From: Lepisosteus oculatus
Lineage: Eukaryota; Chordata; Actinopteri; Semionotiformes; Lepisosteidae
NCBI RefSeq assembly: GCF_040954835.1
Contig: NC_090708.1
Span: 29,090,001 to 29,154,000 of the forward strand
Reading direction: 5' to 3'
Length of the DNA stretch: 64,000 nt
Shown piece by piece: positions 22,645 to 31,985 of the stretch. The notes under the pieces were generated by a model. It was not told where the DNA came from and ran no database searches. It saw only the letters and a program-made list of their open reading frames with translations. The position numbers and the translations under genes are program-made. Position 1 is the first letter of the stretch; every line of letters starts with the position of its first letter.

Positions 22645-22819
22645 TCACCATTTTACACAAAGAGGAGCTACACTAATGTCACTTTATAAATGCTGAAATT
22701 ATTTGTATCATCTATGTTTTTTTTCTGAATGAGATCTGAATGAGCTCTGAAGTATTAAATCTGTCTGTTATTGCATAATCACTGCAGTATGTTTTTCTTT
22801 CAATAATTCACTGTATGGG

Positions 22820-23255
22820 TGTCATGGAATTTTTCGAAGAAGAGCAAGGAGAGGTATTCTCGTTTACTCAGTAAGGTCTTTATTCATATTGCAATATGGA
22901 AAAAAGCCATCACCCATCTGTGCAGAGAAGTGAAAGCTGATTCAAAAGCAAGCAGGGAGATCCCTTGTTTTATATCTTTTTTTAAGCTGATGCAACACTC
23001 CAAGGACAGGCAAAGCAGTAATTTTCCATTCCTTATAGGTTTCTGCTTTAAGCAAAGAAGAGCAGTTATTCAAATAGTTTCTCATACTCCCTTCTTCAAG
23101 CAGTAGAGATAAACATTATTAAAAATTCCTGTGCCCTTGACGAGTTGGCTGCTATCACACTTTGTTCTAAGTATCCAGCTGCTTCTGCAGCACAGCTCTG
23201 TCCGTAAACAACATTTTTAGGATAAAACACCTTTTTTCAGTAACTTTCCATTACA
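22820..23255 (-). repeat. 3' LTR of the tRNA-Ser retrovirus
   Basis: 436 bp, TGTCATGG to CCATTACA on the + strand, with partner at 29592-30026. It begins 175 bp after the stop of receptor gene B and might supply that gene's end signals. Confidence 0.92.
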
Positions 23256-23272
23256 TTCCCTCCTTTTTATCC
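23256..23272 (-). promoter_or_regulatory. Polypurine tract of the tRNA-Ser retrovirus
   Basis: Directly beside the LTR, the - strand reads GGATAAAAAGGAGGGAA, the purine run that primes plus-strand DNA synthesis in retroviruses. Its position fixes the element's orientation. Confidence 0.8.
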
Positions 23273-23286
23273 TTAAATAAGTTCAC

Positions 23287-23934
23287 ACCACAGAGTCCTC
23301 ATAGGGGTCATCTGGTGGGTCCCAGAGCTCCTCGGAGTCTGTTCTGAGCAGTGCATAGCGATGCATAAACATTTTCATTACCATAGATCGAAGCATAGTA
23401 ATAATACAAGTCATTCAACAGCACAACAGCAAAAACACAGTTTCAAGAAAAACAGTCCCCATGACCCAAATAATGATTTTAACCATGAAAAGAAAATGGG
23501 TGTATCTTTGATGCCTCTCTCCTTATTCACACATTATTTCTTACAGCACAGGTAAATCCATGTGGGCTGGAGCATAGCATAATCTTAGGGTTCTTTTTTA
23601 CAAAATAGGTCAACAACTGGGTAATAACTCTTAGAAAAATCTACACATTGTTCCCCTGCCTCAGCTGGGCCGTTTTGCAGAACAATTCTAGCTGAAGTTG
23701 TAAAATTTCTCTTTGTTCCGTTCCTGCAAAACATCTTATTATGAACAAACCACAATAATCATTTGCATCTAGGAGAATCACTCCCAAGGGTAACCCCCCT
23801 TTAGCAGGTTGGGGCCATGCTGTGCGAACACAACACGAACTCTGATTCTCTCTGCTCGCATACAAATGTGACAGAGCTAAAATGTATGTATTGCCATTCA
23901 CTCCCTTATCATGGGTGCACTCATCAATTCTCAT
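23287..23934 (-). pseudogene. env remnant (transmembrane subunit end and cytoplasmic tail)
   Basis: On the - strand, just before the polypurine tract, a hydrophobic stretch (about 23400-23480) is followed by a tail ending in acidic, proline-rich PPDDPYEDSVV and a stop at 23287. An open piece at 23641-23934 lies upstream and may be part of the ectodomain. Stops divide the region. Position and the hydrophobic-then-tail layout identify it; it is not functional. Confidence 0.6.
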
Positions 23935-24264
23935 TTTCAGTGATCTTTTCAGTCTGTACTTAATTCGTGTCCTGCCATCATTTTCTTCTAGGCCTCTACT
24001 CCGGGCCTACGATGTTCCCAGTGGCACGGGACTGGTTCAGGGCCTCCTGATCTGGCAAGTGATGGTTCACAAATCAGGGAACAGTTTAGGGTGCTGTTAT
24101 TTGCAGTTTCATCTACCCCTAAGCATCACATCGAGATACCACATAAGTGGCTACTGCTTCAAACCAGGTCCTCACCCAATTTTGGGTAACCGGCACACCA
24201 TTTGACACACACCCGGGTGTCCGACAGAATGCATTTGTCGAGCTACAAAGGGCATAGGCTGTGT

Positions 24265-24298
24265 GGACGCCCTGCATGTGAGGGCATGCAGGGCGTCC
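24265..24298. repeat. Perfect hairpin, 14-bp arms and 6-base loop
   Basis: GGACGCCCTGCATG, loop tgaggg, then the exact complement. It stands out in the decayed pol-env region of the retrovirus. No U run follows on either strand, so it is not a simple terminator. Its role is unknown. Confidence 0.75.
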
Positions 24299-24462
24299 AG
24301 TGTGCTAGCAACCCCACACCCTATCATTATGCAGCCCCACATTCTTTTCTAACCATGTCCATTTCTCTGCTTTAGAGGCCTCAGCCTGAATGTCCTGTAG
24401 CTGTCCCTTTTCACCAACAGAGGTTTCACAGAGGTCTCAGACTCCTGCTCTACCAGGACTGC

Positions 24463-24870
24463 TCACCTGACAGCTGCATCTGCAAAGTTGTTCCCTCGAG
24501 TTACTGGAAACATTTCTTTATTATTTGACTTACACTTTACCACAGCTACTCCAGTCAGTAGCTGCAAAGCTTCTAATAGTTTAGAGACAAACCCAGCATT
24601 CTTAACTGGAGTCCCTGCCGTGTTGAGGAAACCCAATTCCTCCACAGCCATCCGAAATTGTGGCATACACCAAATGTGTATATAGTCTATATAAATCGCT
24701 ACACTTTTCCATTTAGCATATTTACAAGTTTCAATTAAATCTTTTCATTCGGTCTGCTGGTTCTACACCAGATTATTCACAGCCAGGCAGGTAGCCTGCA
24801 CAACACATAAACATGGCCCCTTGGTCACCGCATTGAGGGGTCCTGAATAATAACCCACCAGAAGATGCCT
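24463..24870 (-). pseudogene. pol remnant: RT end and RNase H
   Basis: The open piece 24463-24666 reads LLEALQLLTGVAVVKCKSN and ends near GNNFADAAVR, the recognisable C-terminal part of a retroviral RNase H (GNxxAD motif). Upstream, 24780-24870 in a related frame reads YYSGPLNAVTKG, the RT-RNase H junction. Two stops lie between the pieces. Order relative to gag and env is canonical. Confidence 0.75.
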
Positions 24871-25559
24871 TCATGTACCCCCATGCTCCTGCGCCAGCAC
24901 AGCAGCTCACAACCCATTTCTTTCACTCACATACAGATTACATACAGATGATCTGTCTGAGAAGGAATTCACCCTGGCTTTATTATGTAGTTGGTTTTAT
25001 ACCCTTTTTTCCTTCCAAAGATCTAATACTTGGAGTAGCCTGGCCTTATGGATTCCCTCATTAGGTAAAACAATCACAATATCACATAGCTCATACAGTA
25101 ATTCCTTATAAATGCTGCAGGGCATCCTAGCCCAATAGGTCAGGGGTGTCCCCCACCCACATCAGTAGTCGAAACTGTACAGTACATCTTTTCCCAAGCA
25201 TACTGTGACAGCTTGTATCTGCTTTAAACACAACACTTGCCCCCCTACTCCTGTAGCTTCCTGTTACCCATTAGAAAACTATATATCACATCTTTATGCT
25301 GTTTTAGTCAAAAAACAGGACAACTGTGCTCCTGTGTGCCCCAGTTACTGCACACTGTAAGATTATTTCAGTTTTATTTAAATCCTAAAATAAATCTAGG
25401 AAGGCTACAAAGGGGCTTACTAGATTAAATCGATTATTTCACGTTACAGCTTCTGACATATTCTTTAAATGTGAAATCAAGCCTCTTTCTTACAATTTCC
25501 AAAAAAAGGAAGATTTATCCCAGTCCTCATTATTTTCTTGAAGGGGTCTTATATCTTGG
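24871..25559 (-). pseudogene. Unresolved retroviral interior between gag and RNase H
   Basis: Protease and most of RT should lie here. I see only short broken frames and cannot assign motifs. Confidence 0.4.
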
Positions 25560-25928
25560 TATAATATTAAAGTCGCACAATAAATGCAACAAATTGGCGG
25601 CTCCTTTTTCTCCTCCTTGGGGGTCTTTTTACCTCCCATTTGCAGCGCTCGCACTTCTGCATGCATGTTTCGCGATTTATTAAATCAAATCTGACACCGC
25701 TCTCCATAATATCAGGAAAGCATAGTTGTACATTCTTGGCAACATCAGGTTTTAACCCACTCAAGTACATTTATTTTATTACTGTGTAACTATCTTCATT
25801 CACTTCCTTTTCATCAGCTTACCCAGAGTATACTATCCATAAAGCTATAAACCTTTCTGTAAAATCTGACACATCCTCACTTCCTTCTGCTGACATGCTG
25901 TTACTTTTCTCCAATCAGTTTTTGGAGG
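25560..25928 (-). pseudogene. gag remnant
   Basis: The - strand frame 25567-25770 opens with YLSGLKPDVAKNVQ, like the C-terminal part of a retroviral capsid, followed by a very basic run (RPPRRRKRSR) as in nucleocapsid junctions. The N-terminal gag side is cut off by the inserted LTR at 25929. Confidence 0.55.
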
Positions 25929-26390
25929 TGTAGCGGCAATGCTTGTTAATAAGACAGAATTAAGTGCTGCGGTGCTTTCCCAAATGAGGCCTCATCTCTC
26001 CCTTCATCTCTGTGGTGCAGCCACAGAGAAGCTTTTCATGCAGGCTGATTTAAAGATGTTTTCTTTTGATAAGGGACAGCTCCCAAATGGGGATGCACTT
26101 AGCTAAGCCTGGCTTTCATGATCAATGGTCATCCATTGGCGCCTATCTATCTAGGGAGTGCCAGATGGACATCTGGACTGCATTCCAAAGTGTCAGGAGT
26201 AAGTGACTCATATCTCACCTTGATCAACCAATCAGGGACTGGTAGGGCCGAGTAACCCACGTGGGACTCTGATGGCCATGGAACTTTCAGCCAATGAATG
26301 AGCTGAAGTTCCTCCAGGTAAAAACAGGCAACACAGAGGGCCTGAGAGTATTTTGTGGACTTTTCTAAAGGGAATTCAAAGGAGAATTCC
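25929..26390 (+). mobile_element. Long-LTR family, 5' part of a broken LTR
   Basis: Begins TGTAGCGGCAATGC and follows the family consensus (compare the complement of 31986-33353) up to about 26390, where it stops abruptly at other DNA. The 3' part of the same LTR reappears at 28127-28255. Between them the LTR middle is missing and other elements are present. Confidence 0.8.
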
Positions 26391-26657
26391 ATCGTCGGAT
26401 TATGAACGAATAAAAGCATCTTATTAAAAACGCGTTTGCTTTTGTCTGGGTATTTACTTTGTAATCTGTGGTTTACATCTAATGTATTGTTTTGAGATGC
26501 CACTTTTAAAGGTGATATGTAAATTAAAGTTTTTTATTATTGTTATAGAGAAACATGATCAGATTTTCCCTGGTTCAGAAAAAAGATGATTTTTATTGAC
26601 AAAAGCAAACGCGTTTTTAATAAGATGCTTTTATTCGTTCATAATCCGACGATCTCA
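26391..26657. repeat. 55-bp inverted repeat (26391-26447 and 26602-26657)
   Basis: ATCGTCGGATTATGAACG and the bases after it recur as an exact complement 155 bp further on. The arms abut the broken LTR on one side and a LINE scrap on the other. It may be the ends of a small element or a fold-back from repair. Confidence 0.75.
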
Positions 26658-26985
26658 GGAAGACTAATGGGGGTCTGGCTTTTTTTCTGGAAAACCATAA
26701 CTCTGGTCTTGTCCATATTGACTGTCAGCGCCCAGGTCTGACAGTGCTGCTCCAGCCTCTGTTCTGTGGGCGACAGCAGGACCAGTTCGTCTGCAAAGAG
26801 CAGGAACTCGCTTTCTGTAATTAATGCAGATCAGTAAATCAAGGGACAAAACAGTTATTGCGCCCGGATCCTCAATGGGCTTCGACGTGCTAATGCGTTG
26901 GTTTAACAGTCCGGGTGTGGCAATGTTTTTTATTATTGTTATAGAGAAACATGATCAGATTTTCCCCTGTTCAGAAAAAAAGATC
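26530..26985. repeat. 58-bp direct repeat flanking a LINE scrap (26530-26587 and 26926-26985)
   Basis: Both copies contain ttattattgttatagagaa followed by acatgatcagattttccc, with one or two differences. The length is far beyond a normal target duplication, which points to a duplication during insertion or repair. Confidence 0.75.
26655..26830 (-). pseudogene. LINE reverse transcriptase scrap
   Basis: On the - strand one frame reads FLLFADELVLLSPTEQ, then QTWALTVNMDKTRVMVFQKK, the palm region of a non-LTR reverse transcriptase. The catalytic FADD is FADE here. Only about 58 codons remain. Confidence 0.75.
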
Positions 26986-27089
26986 TGAAGTACTGTACTG
27001 TATACTAGTTAGTCACTCTTCTCATCCCCTCTTTCCTAAATGGCTTTTGAATCTTCACATGAAGACAGAGGTGAAACAGCCCTACACAG

Positions 27090-28126
27090 CCCTGTCGCAG
27101 TACACAAATATAATTATATCTTATTAATTTCTTGAGATACGCGATTCTTTTAATACAGTCTTTGCTGTGCTCTAGAGAATCCTTGTGATATTTCGAGCTC
27201 TGGTTGCATGATAAGTGTCGCAGTTTAAATCATTTTCGTAGTTCGAAATTACGGAACGCTCTGTTAAAAGCAAGTTTTTATGTCCGTTGCAGTTCTTTTG
27301 CAACATGAATATAATTATATCGTTATTAATTTCTTGAGATACGCGATTTCATACTATATTCCCTTTTAATCAAATTCTAAAAGTATGCTTGTTGACTCCG
27401 GTATCACGTTAGTTAAAGACTTCGATGCTTAAAATGTTTGGGGAGAAATGGAATACTGGTGTGTAAGTTTTCTTTAAAGTACCGAGACCAGCCATATACT
27501 GTATGTTTAAGTTCCAAAATTAATATCATTTATGGCCTTCACACGCGTTATAGTATGCTCCTATTCTTTTTATGCTCAGGCACTAAGATTTCCCTTCAGT
27601 GGTAAAATTCCATATAGATATTCAATACTTAAACAGGCACAGTTAAGACATTAAATATACATATACATACTGTATACAGTACAGTTTGCATATGGTAATA
27701 TGTTTATGTTCCTAAATCAATCTCTTTTATGAGCATGTGAAAGGCATGGTGAATCGATTCTCAAAAATTACTGTACTTTAGATGATTGGAAACAAATGCG
27801 TGATTGTGAAATGCTGTGCTGTTACTTTTACAAAGACGGTCAATGAAAAAAAGAATGTTGACCAGGGCAATACTTTGAGTTTACACTTACAGCTTGTCCA
27901 AGGTCATTCATTATTAATACTATTAGTAATATCTTCGTTAAAGACTTGAGAGGTTGAGCTTTATTAGCTCCACCTTGCAGAAATTCCGGATACTATTATT
28001 TTGCTTGTCGTATTATAGGAGAATTTACGGTAACTAGCGGTATTTACCGGTAACTTGCGGTAGACTGCGTACAGCGTACCGGAAAATAATGCGGTATCGC
28101 CCGCGCATTTTGAATGGCTGCATCTG
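27090..28126 (-). mobile_element. TIR transposon family 'CAGATGCAGCC', copy 2, truncated
   Basis: The right end at 28126 is the complement of CAGATGCAGCCATTCAAA, followed by TA, and the inner part matches the left part of copy 3 in reverse (27240-27290 against 46400-46460, and 27920-27960 against 46230-46290). Its right edge meets LTR sequence at a TA that lies inside the LTR of related copies, so it inserted into the broken LTR. The other end is missing. A 45-bp segment is duplicated (27106-27148 and 27306-27350). Confidence 0.75.
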
Positions 28127-28255
28127 TATGTATTAATAAATGTATCCTAGTGTATTAGTACCTGTGTGTGTGCGTTGTTTGAGTTATATTGCATAGTTGG
28201 ATTCTAAGGCCATCAAAAGAATCATTTTGTGATTTACTGCTACAATTAATAATTG
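28127..28255 (+). mobile_element. Long-LTR family, 3' part of the broken LTR
   Basis: tattaataaatgtatcc through caattaataattgt matches the end region of the LTRs at 38816 and (inverted) 41083, but the last 60 or so bases are replaced by the Penelope-like element. Confidence 0.8.
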
Positions 28256-28261
28256 TAATAA

Positions 28262-28999
28262 ATGTACTCCATTTTCATCAACAGAGGATACCCCAGCAGT
28301 GTGATTGACAGGGCCCTTGCCCGAGCCAAAAACACCCCCCTGACTATCAACCCGATCAGGAACTCCCGCCTTAACAACTGCATTCCTTTGGTGCTTCCTT
28401 ACAACCCTAACACACTTCCTATCCCCAGGACCATTAACCACAACTTTTCCATCCTACAGGATGATCCGTCCATTAGGGCCCTCTTTTCTGATCGCCCTAT
28501 CATCTCATATTGCCGACCACCTAATCTGCGTAACCTCCTTGTTCACAGCTCCCTTGACCGCCCTCAACAACCATCCACACCAGGCACTTTCCCTTGCAAC
28601 AGAGCTCGCTGTATCACCTGGAAGTACACATCCACCACCAGACTCATTCAAGGCCCCTCAGGACAATTCTGGATCACCCAGACAGCATTTTGTACCTCCA
28701 GCAACCTTATTTACTGTATTTCTTGCAGTAAATGCCCAGCCATCTACATTGGAGAAACAGGAAGGAGACTCGGAGACCGCTTCAGAGAACACGTCAGGGC
28801 TGTGAAGATTAAAGATCTCTCCAAGCCCATTGTTTCTCATTTCACCACTGACAGCCACGACCACTCTAATCTCTCTGTCTGTGTTCTCAAAGATGGTTTT
28901 CCGAACTCATACATCAGAAAGACCATTGAAACCAAAATTATTCTGCAGCTAGGATCACACATTCTCCCTTCTCTTAATGACAGACTACTATTCCACTAA
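28262..28999 (+). pseudogene. Penelope-like GIY-YIG endonuclease fragment
   Basis: The frame begins inside the RT-endonuclease linker (RGYPSSVIDRALARA), and a Cys pair appears at LIYCISCSKCPAIYIGETGR, followed by LGDRFREHVRA. That is the GIY-YIG signature (AIYIG here, preceded by the Cys motif typical of Penelope-like endonucleases), with the conserved Arg and His. The catalytic Glu region may be ETKIILQLGSH near residues 223-233. The frame is open to a stop at 28997, but the RT domain is missing and there is no true start codon, so it is a fragment. The enzyme nicks target DNA in this family. Confidence 0.8.
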
Positions 29000-29164
29000 A
29001 TTTTCTTCATTCATTGGAAGTTTCATTTCACACCTCTCTGCACCCATTCTGACTTCACACCTCTTGATTGGCCTCTCTTTCTGTCCCCTGCCCCCACCTC
29101 TCACTCCTCCTCCCTCCCAACCTTTGTTCTCCCGCTACTTTACCTTTGCCTACTGCCCTGTCTC

Positions 29165-29245
29165 TCTCACACCTGAAGAAGGCTCCACGGCCGAAACGTT
29201 GTGTTCTCTTTCTTCTTTTTTTTTCAGCATGGAATAAACCTATTA
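29165..29245 (+). ncRNA. Hammerhead-ribozyme-like motif in the Penelope-like 3' end
   Basis: CTGAAGA at 29173-29179, a short GGC/GCC stem and GAAAC at 29193-29197 match the hammerhead core CUGANGA...GAAA. Penelope-like elements are known to carry hammerheads. I could not fit stem III with certainty. A worn copy is at 30984. Confidence 0.5.
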
Positions 29246-29255
29246 CTTGTTCCCA

Positions 29256-29568
29256 TATATAAATCATGTGCAAGTTCCCTTACACCTTTTACCTTAGCTT
29301 CACAGCTCATGAACATAAAAACATTTTCTTCTGCTGGGACTCTAACCCAGATTAAAATCTTTTATTTTCCTTCTTTGCCGGGACTCTAACCCGGGCTTAG
29401 TGGGACTCTAACCCACCTACTCCTGCTTCTCTGCAGTTATCATACATGTACTTGGCTGGGCCACTCAGCCCAGCTTTGCCTTTAGAGCTCTCATTACCCA
29501 TTGTTGACAATGCCTTACTGTTTCTAGAACACTATCACATTAACTACTCCGCAGAGCAAAAACCACAC
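29256..29568 (-). other. 5' untranslated part of the tRNA-Ser retrovirus
   Basis: Lies between the primer site and the Penelope-like insertion. It contains three spaced copies of a gggactctaaccc phrase (29336, 29381 and 29402), perhaps a short internal repeat. No frame recognised. Confidence 0.5.
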
Positions 29569-29586
29569 ATCCCATCCTCGTCGCCA
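29569..29586 (-). promoter_or_regulatory. Primer-binding site for tRNA-Ser(GCU)
   Basis: The + strand reads ATCCCATCCTCGTCGCCA, 18 bases identical to the vertebrate tRNA-Ser(GCU) 3' end plus CCA as I recall it. It lies 5 bases from the 5' LTR, as expected. Confidence 0.85.
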
Positions 29587-29591
29587 AAGAT

Positions 29592-30026
29592 TGTCGTGGA
29601 ATTTTATCGAAGAAGAGCAAGGAGAGGTATTCTCATTCACTCAGTAAGGTCTTTATCCATATTGCAATATGGGAAAAAGCCATCACCCGTCTGTGCAGAG
29701 AAGTGAAAGCTGATTCAAAAGCAAGCAGGGAGAGCCCTTGTTTTATATCTTTTTTAAGCTGATGCAACACTTCAAGGACAGGCAAAGCAGTAATTTTCCA
29801 TTCCTTATAGGTTTCTGCTTTAAGCAAAGAAGAGCAGTTATTAAAATATTTCTCATACACCCTTCTTTAAGCAGCAGAGATAAACATTATTAAAACATCC
29901 CGTGCCCTTGACGAGTTGGGTGCTATCACACTTTGTTCTAAGTATCCAGCTGCTTCTGCAGCACAGCTCTGTCAGTAAACAACATTTTTAGGATAAAACA
30001 CCTTTTCTCAGTAACTTTCCATTACA
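29592..30026 (-). repeat. 5' LTR of the tRNA-Ser retrovirus
   Basis: 435 bp, TGTCGTGG to CCATTACA on the + strand, followed by the TGGG duplication. Partner of 22820-23255. Confidence 0.92.
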
Positions 30027-30049
30027 TGGGTAAATGAATGAATGACTGG

Positions 30050-30145
30050 TGTATGTGTGTCCTGCGATAGATTGCAATAGACTGGCAGCCTGTGCAGGGT
30101 ATAGTCCCACCTTGTGCCCTGTGCTTGCTAGGTTTGGCTGAAGCA
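30050..30145 (+). repeat. SINE 3' part
   Basis: Contains gactggcagcctgtgcaggg and ccaccttgtgccctgtgctt, a worn form of the body seen at 1575 and 42581, here in + orientation. The tRNA head is missing. Confidence 0.55.
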
Positions 30146-30694
30146 CAACATCATTACTCATCACTTGATATAAAATAATGGATCTGTAAATAGTTAATAT
30201 ATTTGGATGCAATGATTTGTTAAATCACAAATATATATATTTCAGTATCAATGCAAAATCCCAGTCAAGATAGAACAAAGGTTTGATTTTCAGTTTGCAG
30301 AGCAATGCAGTAGTGGGTTTGTTAAAAAAAAGATACTTAGAAGGAGCAGAAGTAATTTAGATTAGGGTTTGACTTTCTCCTGAATTTACATTGTGAATAT
30401 ATTTGAAGGTTTAATTAAAATCTCAAATGTATTCACAACCGATGAATGCATTTGCCTGTATTTTCTTTCCTGGTTGAAATAACGTAAACTAAATTAATTT
30501 ATAAAAAAAATAAAGCTTACCTTTAGTTTGCACAGGGTATTATATTATTACATTATATCATTTACTATCATTTTTTGGAATAGAGCTGATATGGAATGTA
30601 TATAATTATCACAAGAGCTCAACAGTTTTTTTTTGTTCTGTTCATAAGAATAATGTTTAATAAATTGTGTGGTGATGCAGATGTTTCCCAGTGT
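30146..30694. other. Nothing recognised
   Basis: AT-rich DNA between the SINE piece and the I-exon relic. Confidence 0.4.
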
Positions 30695-30760
30695 TAGAGT
30701 CAATGAGCAGAAGTGTTGTCTAGAAGCGTGTGTCTGATTTTTTTTACAATTGCAATTGTT
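30695..30760 (+). pseudogene. Relic resembling the start of a NITR-like I exon
   Basis: Paralogue of 8281-8345 and similar to the first 50 bases of the exon at 36279 (agagtcaatgagcagaagtg). No frame left. Confidence 0.4.
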
Positions 30761-30855
30761 GTAGACTTCTCAATAATAATAAACTGTGAATTGGTATTAG
30801 ACATAATTAACAGGCATGTTAATGCAGTTTAATGCAAAGAATAAATTATACATAT

Positions 30856-30975
30856 GTTGGAACTGGAGCCTATCCTGGCTGGCAATGGTCACAGGGCAGT
30901 GGGACACACTGGGTGGCATTCCATTCCATCGCAGTGCACACAAACACAAGCACAGAGACACACATTCACACCAGG
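30856..30975 (-). repeat. SINE fragment, inverted
   Basis: Worn copy of the SINE body (gcctatcctggctggcaatg, cattcacaccagggcca). It is joined directly to the Penelope-like 3' end at 30984. Confidence 0.6.
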
Positions 30976-30983
30976 GCCATGCT

Positions 30984-31058
30984 TACACCCGAAGAAGACT
31001 CCACAGCAGAAACGTTGTATTTTCTTTCTTCTCTTTTCAGCATGGAATAACCTATAAC
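30984..31058 (+). mobile_element. Penelope-like 3' end, worn
   Basis: cccgaagaagactccacag, agaaacgttgta and cagcatggaataacc match 29168-29245. The hammerhead-like core is damaged (CTGAAGA to CCGAAGA, stem II lost). Confidence 0.6.
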
Positions 31059-31489
31059 ATGTAAACATGCGGACTTGTTCTCAACAGTTGAGATGTTAAT
31101 GATGTGGGTCTTGGTTGCAGAACATAAACCATATATTGTTGCTGGGTTTCAGTATGCTTGTGCTCCCAAGGATATTATAAGATTCATACATGACAGAAAC
31201 CTCAGGGATTTGTGCTGTTGTTTTTGGTGAAACATAAAAGGCCATAACAATAGTCAAGAGGGTTAAAAACAAGAGTATTAAGTGCCAATTATTTTTTTCA
31301 GTATTTGGAGTAAAACAAAAATATGAATATATTTGGAAGATACAGTAAAAACAAATTAATTTTAAGATCATATGTAATGTTCAGTTTGAAATTAAGAAAC
31401 CTTTAAAGAATGGCATGGGTGTTCACATTTAAGAACAATTCATGCTATCAGTGTATGCTCTCATGATTTCAGTTGTTAAATAATAATCT
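31059..31489. other. Nothing recognised
   Basis: Short open frames only. Confidence 0.4.
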
Positions 31490-31740
31490 CAGCCTCTACA
31501 GTATATTGACCTTTGAAACATTATCACTCCTCATGACCCAGTTCCCTGAACTGCCCACTTCTACAAGATGTTTATTATGTTCCCATTTCAGACTTTTCTG
31601 TTTATTGAACCTTTCATGTTGTACAAAAGCAACTGGCATCAAACACAAGCTGTACTGCTTAGGGAGTTAGCACACTTCTGTTCTTCTTGTTATCTTTGGC
31701 TGTCATAAACTAAACTGCTTTTTCCTAGTGAGTACTGATG
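31490..31740 (+). pseudogene. Leader region of receptor gene C, decayed
   Basis: Aligns with 10990-11260 of gene B. The position of the gene B leader ATG (gatgaggcac) reads cttagggagttagcac here, and the GTGAGT donor is gone, so the signal peptide cannot be made from it. It is in the expected place 5' of the V exon at 33410, from which a solo LTR now separates it. Confidence 0.65.
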
Positions 31741-31985
31741 TATTTACAGTACCTTATTTAAAAAAAAAGTATTTTTTAAATTTAATGGATTGTAAATGGG
31801 TGAAATATTTTAAAAATATAACACCAAAAATAAACTTTAAAGAGTCTAATGTGCAAATGTTTTGGAAAGAGGAAAACATTTTTGTGTTTACTTTTCTGTG
31901 TTAAGAAAAAGCAGAAAAAAAGCATTTCCCACATATACAATATCAAAGGAAATGAATCACTGAAGAAGACATTTGGTATATTAGG

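Larger units (their letters stand above)
28256..29255 (+). mobile_element. Penelope-like element, 5'-truncated, with GIY-YIG endonuclease end
   Basis: The open frame 28262-28999 (245 residues) encodes the C-terminal part of a Penelope-like polyprotein, and the 3' untranslated part carries a hammerhead-like core. Reverse transcriptase is absent, so this is a 5'-truncated copy. It lies inside the retrovirus next to the broken LTR. Confidence 0.8.
22820..30026 (-). mobile_element. Endogenous retrovirus with tRNA-Ser primer site, full length but decayed and heavily invaded
   Basis: It has two LTRs (22820-23255 and 29592-30026), a perfect 4-bp target duplication TGGG (22816-22819 and 30027-30030), a primer-binding site beside the right LTR and a polypurine tract beside the left LTR, so transcription runs right to left. 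Remnants come in the order gag, pol (RT/RNase H), env. The LTRs differ at about 20 positions with 3 small gaps by eye (4-5%), which suggests an old insertion. A second LTR element, a TIR transposon copy, a LINE scrap and a Penelope-like piece lie inside (25929-29255). No frame is whole, so it cannot make virus proteins. Confidence 0.9.

Noticed and set aside
29336..29420. CRISPR-like array from three gggactctaaccc phrases
   Set aside because: Too few, too short, unequal spacing, and the DNA is vertebrate.
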